Under the pieces are notes generated by a model that ran no database searches, was not told the origin of the DNA, and saw nothing but the letters and a program-made list of their open reading frames with translations. The translations under genes and the position numbers were made by a program. This document shows, in pieces, positions 59,085-64,000 of a stretch of 64,000 nucleotides of DNA (positions within the stretch are counted from its first letter, which is position 1; each line of letters opens with the position of its first letter). This DNA comes from UMGS1370 sp046957575 (GTDB lineage Bacteria > Bacillota > Clostridia > Lachnospirales > Lachnospiraceae), in the NCBI GenBank assembly GCA_046957575.1, contig JBKUOG010000005.1, positions 73,257 to 137,256 of the forward strand, written 5' to 3'.

Positions 59085-60629
59085 CTATTTTGCGTAATCG
59101 ATCACCCGCGATTCCCGGATAACGTTTACCTTAATCTGTCCTGGATATTCCAGTTCGTCTTCGATTCTCTTTGAAATATCACGAGCCAGCAATACCATGC
59201 CGTCATCGTTAATCTGATCCGGAACAACCATAATCCGGACCTCTCTTCCTGCCTGAATCGCAAAAGACTTGTCCACTCCTTTGAAGGAATTGGTAATATC
59301 TTCTAATTGTTTCAATCTGTTGGTATATGTCTCCAGAGTCTCTCGTCTTGCACCTGGCCTTGCAGCGGAAATAGTATCTGCCGCCTGGACAATGCAGGCA
59401 ATCAGACTCTGAGGTTCAACATCGCCATGGTGGGATTCCACTGAATTAATGACTGTCGCAGACTCTTTATACTTGCGGCACAAGTCTACACCCAGTTGGA
59501 TATGGGAACCCTCCATCTCATGGTCAACGGACTTGCCAATGTCATGTAATAATCCGGCACGCTTTGCCAGACGGACATCTAAGCCCATCTCAGCAGCCAG
59601 TAACCCTGCAAGCTGGGCTACCTCAATCGAATGCTTCAATGCATTCTGTCCATAGCTGGTTCTGAACTTCATCTTACCAAGAAGTCTCACTAATTCAGGA
59701 TGAATGCCATGAATGCCTACCTCAAGGGTGGCCGCTTCTCCTTCTTCCCTCATCATAGTTTCCACTTCTTTTTGTGCTTTTTCAACCATCTCTTCAATTC
59801 TGGCCGGATGAATTCGTCCGTCCACAATCAAGCGTTCCAAAGCAATACGGGCTACTTCCCGTCGAATGGGATCAAACCCTGATAATACGACTGCTTCCGG
59901 AGTATCGTCAATAATCAGTTCCACACCAGTCAAAGTTTCTAAAGTGCGGATATTGCGTCCCTCTCGTCCAATGATTCGTCCCTTCATCTCGTCATTGGGA
60001 AGCTGTACAACAGAAACTGTCGTTTCTGCAACATGATCGGCAGCACATCTCTGGATGGCTGTCACAATGTAATCCTTTGCCTTTTTATCGGCCTCTTCTT
60101 TTGCTTTGTTTTCCAGTTCCTTAATTAGTTTTGCTGTGTCATGCTTTACGTCTTCTTCAACAGATTTTAAAAGATATTCCTTTGCCTGTTCGGAGGTTAG
60201 GCCTGAAATTCTCTCCAGTTCCTGTATCCCTTTCTCGTAAAGTAAATCCACTTCTGCAGAACGCTTTCCCAAAGATTCCTCTCTGGAAAGTAATCCTGCT
60301 TCCCTTTTTTCAAGGGCATCTGCTTTCTTTTCTACGTTTTCCTCTTTGCTTAATACTCGCCGTTCATAACGCTGAAGTTCTGCTCTTCTCTCTTTTGTTT
60401 CTTTTTCCAGCTCATTCTTAGTCTTTAATGACTCTTCTTTCGCTTCCAGAAGAGCTTCCCGCTTCTTGGTTTCTGCTACCTTTAACGCTTCATCTATTAT
60501 CTCCCTGGACTTTTCTTCGGCAGAGCCAATCTTATTCTCATAACTCTTGATCCGATACTGAGTTGCCACAATCCAGGTAATAACAGCTACTACTACGCCT
60601 GTTATACATGCAGCTATTACTGGTGACAC
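59085..60629 (-). CDS. rny: ribonuclease Y
   Basis: 514 residues: one N-terminal membrane anchor (VIAACITGVVVAVITWIVA), a long charged coiled coil (about 30-200), a KH domain (GRIIGREGRNIRTLETLTGVELIIDDTPE) and an HD domain (HSIEVAQLAGLLAAEMG, AGLLHDIGKSVDHE). It is the main mRNA-decay endonuclease of Firmicutes. Start: GTG after AAGGAGGT. Confidence 0.96.
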   Translation of the reverse strand: MSPVIAACITGVVVAVITWIVATQYRIKSYENKIGSAEEKSREIIDEALKVAETKKREALLEAKEESLKTKNELEKETKERRAELQRYERRVLSKEENVEKKADALEKREAGLLSREESLGKRSAEVDLLYEKGIQELERISGLTSEQAKEYLLKSVEEDVKHDTAKLIKELENKAKEEADKKAKDYIVTAIQRCAADHVAETTVSVVQLPNDEMKGRIIGREGRNIRTLETLTGVELIIDDTPEAVVLSGFDPIRREVARIALERLIVDGRIHPARIEEMVEKAQKEVETMMREEGEAATLEVGIHGIHPELVRLLGKMKFRTSYGQNALKHSIEVAQLAGLLAAEMGLDVRLAKRAGLLHDIGKSVDHEMEGSHIQLGVDLCRKYKESATVINSVESHHGDVEPQSLIACIVQAADTISAARPGARRETLETYTNRLKQLEDITNSFKGVDKSFAIQAGREVRIMVVPDQINDDGMVLLARDISKRIEDELEYPGQIKVNVIRESRVIDYAK

Positions 60630-60736
60630 AGGAGCACCTCCTTATTTAGTTTTCATTGTACGAACTACAACAGTATAATTTTATACGTTTTTCGGTAATG
60701 TGTCAAGTCTTATACAGGGCCTTTGGGAAATTACAG

Positions 60737-61360
60737 TCAATCTGCCCAAATACTGTCCTGCATATCTGCCATAACACTATGAATTACCTCAAAGGAGTAA
60801 CCTCTTCTGGCCAGCATGCCCACTGTCTTCTCGTATTCTTTTCTCTCCAGCGTCCTTCCCCAAAGTCCTTTTTTCTCTAAAAGTTCCCGGATTTGGGATG
60901 TCTCATCAATCTCTTCATTCTCCAAAAGCTGTTGGGCCAGTTCTTTGTCTATTCCCTTTTGCAAAAGGCTGTTCAAAATCTGACGCCGGCTTTTCCTGCA
61001 TCTGTGAGACTGCACGTATCTGGAACCATATGCCTCATCATCCACATAGTGAAACTTCAGTGTCATAGATACTGCTGACTCTATAGCCGGATCCGGATAT
61101 CCATCTCTCTTTAATCGGGCCCGCAGTTCAGATTCTGTCTTATCTGAAACTTCCAGAAGATGAAGCGCCCTCTCTCTGGCTCTCAAACACAGAGCCTCCA
61201 TCAATTTTTCAAACGTGTCTTCGTCAAGCACTGTTCCCTCTTCGATCTGAAACTTCCGGATCTCGCCTGGATACAAGGCGAACGCAAGATCCCCTTCCAT
61301 AAGGATCCTGCGTCTCTTTCTGTCAAACTCTGTGATGCTCAGTACGCGAAGTCGGCTCAT
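60737..61360 (-). CDS. recX: RecX, regulator of RecA
   Basis: 207 residues with RecX three-helix repeats (ALHLLEVSDKTESELRARLKRDGYPDPAIESAV, YVDDEAYGSRYVQSHRCRKSRRQILNSLLQKGI). Its start overlaps the recA stop by four bases (ATGA), so the two are co-translated and share the SOS promoter. Confidence 0.92.
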   Translation of the reverse strand: MSRLRVLSITEFDRKRRRILMEGDLAFALYPGEIRKFQIEEGTVLDEDTFEKLMEALCLRARERALHLLEVSDKTESELRARLKRDGYPDPAIESAVSMTLKFHYVDDEAYGSRYVQSHRCRKSRRQILNSLLQKGIDKELAQQLLENEEIDETSQIRELLEKKGLWGRTLERKEYEKTVGMLARRGYSFEVIHSVMADMQDSIWAD

Positions 61361-62466
61361 TCTTTCCCGCCCTTTGGCTCTGCATCAGATTCCTGAACTG
61401 CTTCTTTAACAGATTCTCCTGCTGGTTCTTTTGATTCATCCTTTTCTTTTGCAGAGTTCTCTGCAGGCTCTCCCTGAAGATTGTACTTGTCTCTCACTTT
61501 CTGCTCAATCTCCTGACAAATCTCCTGATTGTTCTGCAGATAAATCTTGGCGTTTTCGCGTCCCTGTCCAATCTTAGCGCCATTGTAAGCATACCATGCG
61601 CCGCTCTTTTCTACGATATTTTCCTTTACTGCCAAATCCAATATGTCGCCAACCTTGGAAATCCCCTTGCCGAACATAATGTCAAACTCTGCCTCTTTAA
61701 ATGGAGGCGCAATTTTATTTTTTACAACTTTGACCCGAACACGGCTTCCGATGGCCTCTCCCCCCTGCTTTAACGTCTCGGTACGGCGTACATCCAGACG
61801 TACAGATGAGTAAAACTTCAATGCGCGGCCGCCTGTGGTAGTCTCTGGATTTCCAAACATAACGCCTACCTTTTCGCGAAGCTGGTTAATAAAAATAACG
61901 ATACAGTTGGATTTGCTGATAACAGAAGTCAGCTTTCTCAAGGCCTGTGACATAAGGCGGGCCTGAAGGCCCACATGGGAGTCGCCCATATCTCCCTCTA
62001 TCTCTGCCTTGGGAACCAGTGCTGCAACCGAGTCTACAATCACAATATCCACTGCTCCAGAACGCACCATCGTCTCTGTAATCTCCAGAGCCTGCTCTCC
62101 ATTATCCGGCTGAGAGATGTAAAGATTATCAATGTCAACACCGATGGCCTTTGCGTAAACCGGATCCAGCGCATGCTCTGCATCAATAAATCCTGCAATG
62201 CCGCCGCGCTTCTGCACCTCAGCTACCATATGAAGCGCTACCGTCGTCTTACCACTGGACTCCGGCCCGTAGACCTCTACAATACGTCCTCTCGGCACTC
62301 CTCCCAGGCCCAATGCAATATCCAGACTCAAGGAGCCAGTCGGAATCGTCTCAATGTTCATGTTGACTCCGGAATCTCCGAGTTTCATCACAGAACCTTT
62401 GCCATAAGCTTTTTCAATCTGAGTTAAAGCGGCATCCAATGCCTTCAATTTGTCGTCTTTATTCAT
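61357..62466 (-). CDS. recA: recombinase RecA
   Basis: 369 residues. KALDAALTQIEKAYGKGSVMKLG at the N-terminus, Walker A at residues 67-74 (GPESSGKT), IIVDSVAALVPKAEIEGDMGD, NQLREKVGVMFGNPETTTGGRALKFY. The tail is acidic and charged. It forms filaments for recombination and LexA cleavage. ATG at 62466 follows TGGAGG; a longer frame exists but includes the SOS box. Confidence 0.98.
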   Translation of the reverse strand: MNKDDKLKALDAALTQIEKAYGKGSVMKLGDSGVNMNIETIPTGSLSLDIALGLGGVPRGRIVEVYGPESSGKTTVALHMVAEVQKRGGIAGFIDAEHALDPVYAKAIGVDIDNLYISQPDNGEQALEITETMVRSGAVDIVIVDSVAALVPKAEIEGDMGDSHVGLQARLMSQALRKLTSVISKSNCIVIFINQLREKVGVMFGNPETTTGGRALKFYSSVRLDVRRTETLKQGGEAIGSRVRVKVVKNKIAPPFKEAEFDIMFGKGISKVGDILDLAVKENIVEKSGAWYAYNGAKIGQGRENAKIYLQNNQEICQEIEQKVRDKYNLQGEPAENSAKEKDESKEPAGESVKEAVQESDAEPKGGKE

Positions 62467-62480
62467 AGCGTCCTCCAATG

Positions 62481-62536
62481 CGAACAAATGTTCTATCTAT
62501 GTCTATAACTATAATATATCCTGATTCAAATGTCAA
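62481..62536 (-). promoter_or_regulatory. recA promoter with SOS (LexA) box
   Basis: On the minus strand TTGACA (62536-62531), 17 bases, TATAGT (62513-62508). CGAACAAATGTTCT (62481-62494) fits the Gram-positive GAAC-N4-GTTC LexA site just after the start point. Confidence 0.85.
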
Positions 62537-62789
62537 CTATTAATTTCATTCTTATGCCAAAAGTCACCGCCTTTCTCAGCATCAATGTCTGATCTATCTC
62601 TTGAAATTCTGGGGAATATCGGCTGAACAGCCAGGCAAAGAGAACCTCTGCCAAGTAAAAAAATTATAACTTATCTGCGGACAAGATTCAAGACCATATT
62701 TAAGAAATTTTTCAGTCCTGCAATCCCCTTCTTTTGTCTTGTTACATATCTTAGTTATAAGGAACTGTCGGAAAGGATGGTATTTCTAT
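62537..62789. other. intergenic region between recA and the protease gene
   Basis: No gene, hairpin or repeat strong enough to name. It holds the divergent promoters; a TTATAA-rich patch at 62660-62675 could serve the protease. Confidence 0.4.
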
Positions 62790-63680
62790 GTGGATCAGGT
62801 AAAATCCGTAATTCACTGGCAGGAAGCATACAGACAAGGACTTACCGGCAAGGGCATCGGCGTTGCCGTATTAGACACCGGCATCTTTCCTCATGAAGAT
62901 TTTGGCGGCAGAATCCTTGCTTTTCAGGATTTTCTTGGGCATAGATGCACCCCTTATGATGATAATGGCCATGGCACCCACATATCCGCCATTATCGGCG
63001 GCAGCGGCGCTGCTTCAGATGGAAGATATGGCGGGATTGCTCCAGAGTGCGGTTTAGTCAGCATAAAAGTTCTGGATCAGCGGGGAAACGGCTTCGCCTC
63101 TGATGTGTTATCCGGACTTTCCTGGATCCGCAGCCATAAGGACAAGTACAATATCCGAATTGTCAATATATCTGTCGGATCCTTTACCCGAAAAGGAATG
63201 ACTGAAAATTCTGCACTGGTCCGCGGCGTAAATGCTGCATGGGATGACGGTCTGGTAGTGGTAGTGGCTGCCGGAAATAACGGCCCCGGGCGCATGACCA
63301 TCACCACTCCCGGAATCAGCCGCAAAGTAATAACCGTTGGCTGCTCGGATGATTATAAGGAGGTCCAGGTTTCCGGAAACCGTATGGTCGATTATTCAGG
63401 CCGCGGACCGACCTGTGCCTGTATCCGAAAGCCGGATGTGGTGGCTCCCGGCTCCAGAATTGTCAGCTGCAAAAATACTTCTAATCTCTACCAGATAAAA
63501 AGCGGCACTTCTATGTCCACGCCGATTGTCTCTGGGGCCATTGCGCTGCTTCTGGAAAAATATCCCCAGATGTCAGGTAAAGATGTAAAATTAAAACTTC
63601 GGGAATCCTGTATGGATTTAGGGCTTCCCCACAATCAGCAGGGATGGGGGCTGCTCGACTTAGAGCAGCTTCTGCAATAA
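62790..63680 (+). CDS. subtilisin-like S8 protease without signal peptide
   Basis: 296 residues with the full triad: Asp in VAVLDTGI, His in DNGHGTHISAIIGG, Ser in SGTSMSTPIVSGAIALL, and the oxyanion Asn in VVAAGNNGPG. No signal peptide or propeptide is evident, so an intracellular serine protease is likely. GTG at 62790 has GGAAAGGATGG upstream; a TTG start 17 codons earlier (62739) cannot be excluded. Confidence 0.85.
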   Translation: MDQVKSVIHWQEAYRQGLTGKGIGVAVLDTGIFPHEDFGGRILAFQDFLGHRCTPYDDNGHGTHISAIIGGSGAASDGRYGGIAPECGLVSIKVLDQRGNGFASDVLSGLSWIRSHKDKYNIRIVNISVGSFTRKGMTENSALVRGVNAAWDDGLVVVVAAGNNGPGRMTITTPGISRKVITVGCSDDYKEVQVSGNRMVDYSGRGPTCACIRKPDVVAPGSRIVSCKNTSNLYQIKSGTSMSTPIVSGAIALLLEKYPQMSGKDVKLKLRESCMDLGLPHNQQGWGLLDLEQLLQ

Positions 63681-63898
63681 ACTTCCCCTCCCGCAAGAAC
63701 CTTCTTGCCGGATTTCTGTCTTGATGTTACAATATCCTTTGGATGCCAGAGGCAGGCACTTTTGCTCCGGCATCTTCTTGTCGCCAGTTCTGAAAAGAGT
63801 GCGGTTTGCCCGTATCGGAGGTGTTCGGTCTCACATCGATCATCCCGGAAACACACTCCGGCTGGCGACTTTTAAAAGCTTGATACGATTATTATTGA
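63681..63898. other. intergenic region after the protease
   Basis: No gene supported. GCAAGAA/TTCTTGC at about 63693-63708 forms a small hairpin without a clear T-run, and may be a weak terminator. Confidence 0.35.
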
Positions 63899-64000
63899 CT
63901 GCATATTCACCATCAGCGTGAACTACCCATTGTCTAAAGCCAATAGGCTTCCTGCTTCATAGACCTCGCAGCCTACTATCTCCACAGGCGTTGATTCGGG
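63899..64000 (+). ncRNA. omega-RNA/HEARO-like element, copy 2 (cut by window end)
   Basis: GTGAACTACCCATTGTCTAA with CCAATAGGCTTCCTGCTTC, then GACCTCGCAGCCTACTATC, CCACAGGCGTTGATTCGGG to the last base. It matches copy 1 at both ends but lacks about 55 bases of its middle. In IscB loci the RNA lies just upstream of the nuclease gene, so the gene, if any, would begin beyond the window. Confidence 0.5.

Noticed and set aside
63635..63856. A 73-codon minus-strand frame after the protease gene
   Set aside because: It overlaps the protease end and lacks a ribosome site and recognisable protein text.

Overview
The window looks like chromosome of a spore-forming, gut-type Lachnospiraceae (Clostridium cluster XIVa) bacterium. 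Pointers are AGGAGG-type ribosome sites, spoIIM, a glgC/glgD pair, SseB-like and DUF1836 proteins, a YerC/TrpR-like regulator, a GAAC-N4-GTTC SOS box at recA, and many ATP-binding-cassette sugar importers with Cys-type sulfatases. No rRNA, tRNA, CRISPR array or intact transposase gene was seen.

Layout. 0-3 kb: SseB-like protein, a membrane protein, and a family 2 glycosyltransferase with a winged-helix tail. 3.2-16.3 kb: a sulfated-glycosaminoglycan locus with two sulfatases, GH88 unsaturated glucuronyl hydrolase, a lyase-like protein, a broken DUF2264 gene, an LplABC-type importer and a membrane-bound AraC regulator. 16.7-22.1 kb: a TPP-riboswitch thiamine operon (thiW-thiM-thiE-HAD-thiamine-binding protein-thiD-thiC) with no thiazole-synthesis genes. 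22.2-27.4 kb: an accessory island with a densely structured RNA next to a frameshifted MazF-like toxin gene, then a RhuM-like protein and an OLD-type ATPase/TOPRIM protein. The RhuM/OLD pair lies between two copies of the 3' end of rlmD. 27.4-34.4 kb: rlmD, a small acidic membrane protein, pcrA, glgC and glgD.

34.5-50.7 kb is a second sugar locus: SIS isomerase, class II aldolase, MalFG-type permeases, sulfatase, binding protein, LacI regulator, FucI-like isomerase, a fused PTS IIC-IID protein, NagA, a LarA-like protein, a TIM paralogue and a PPi-PFK-like kinase. Together these read as import, desulfation, deacetylation, deamination/isomerisation, phosphorylation and cleavage of an amino sugar, most likely sulfated GalNAc (inferred). 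Five sites with a TACACTCGTATGTA-like core lie beside LacI, the binding-protein operon, the FucI-like gene and the PTS gene, which outlines a local regulon. 51-62.5 kb is mostly housekeeping: DUF1836, YerC-like, HAD phosphatase, aconitase-family hydratase, orphan binding protein, spoIIM, Nudix, proC, rny, recX, recA. A subtilisin-like protease and a structured RNA end close the window.

The most notable non-genic content is: (1) a 151-bp MITE-like palindromic element in two full copies, each with an exact 8-bp target duplication, one of them placed on a stop codon without changing the protein; (2) two copies of an omega-RNA/HEARO-like sequence, one truncating a GntR-type gene; (3) interleaved perfect inverted repeats (pseudoknot order) in front of the OLD-type gene; (4) the duplicated rlmD 3' module, with an in-frame stop before both copies.
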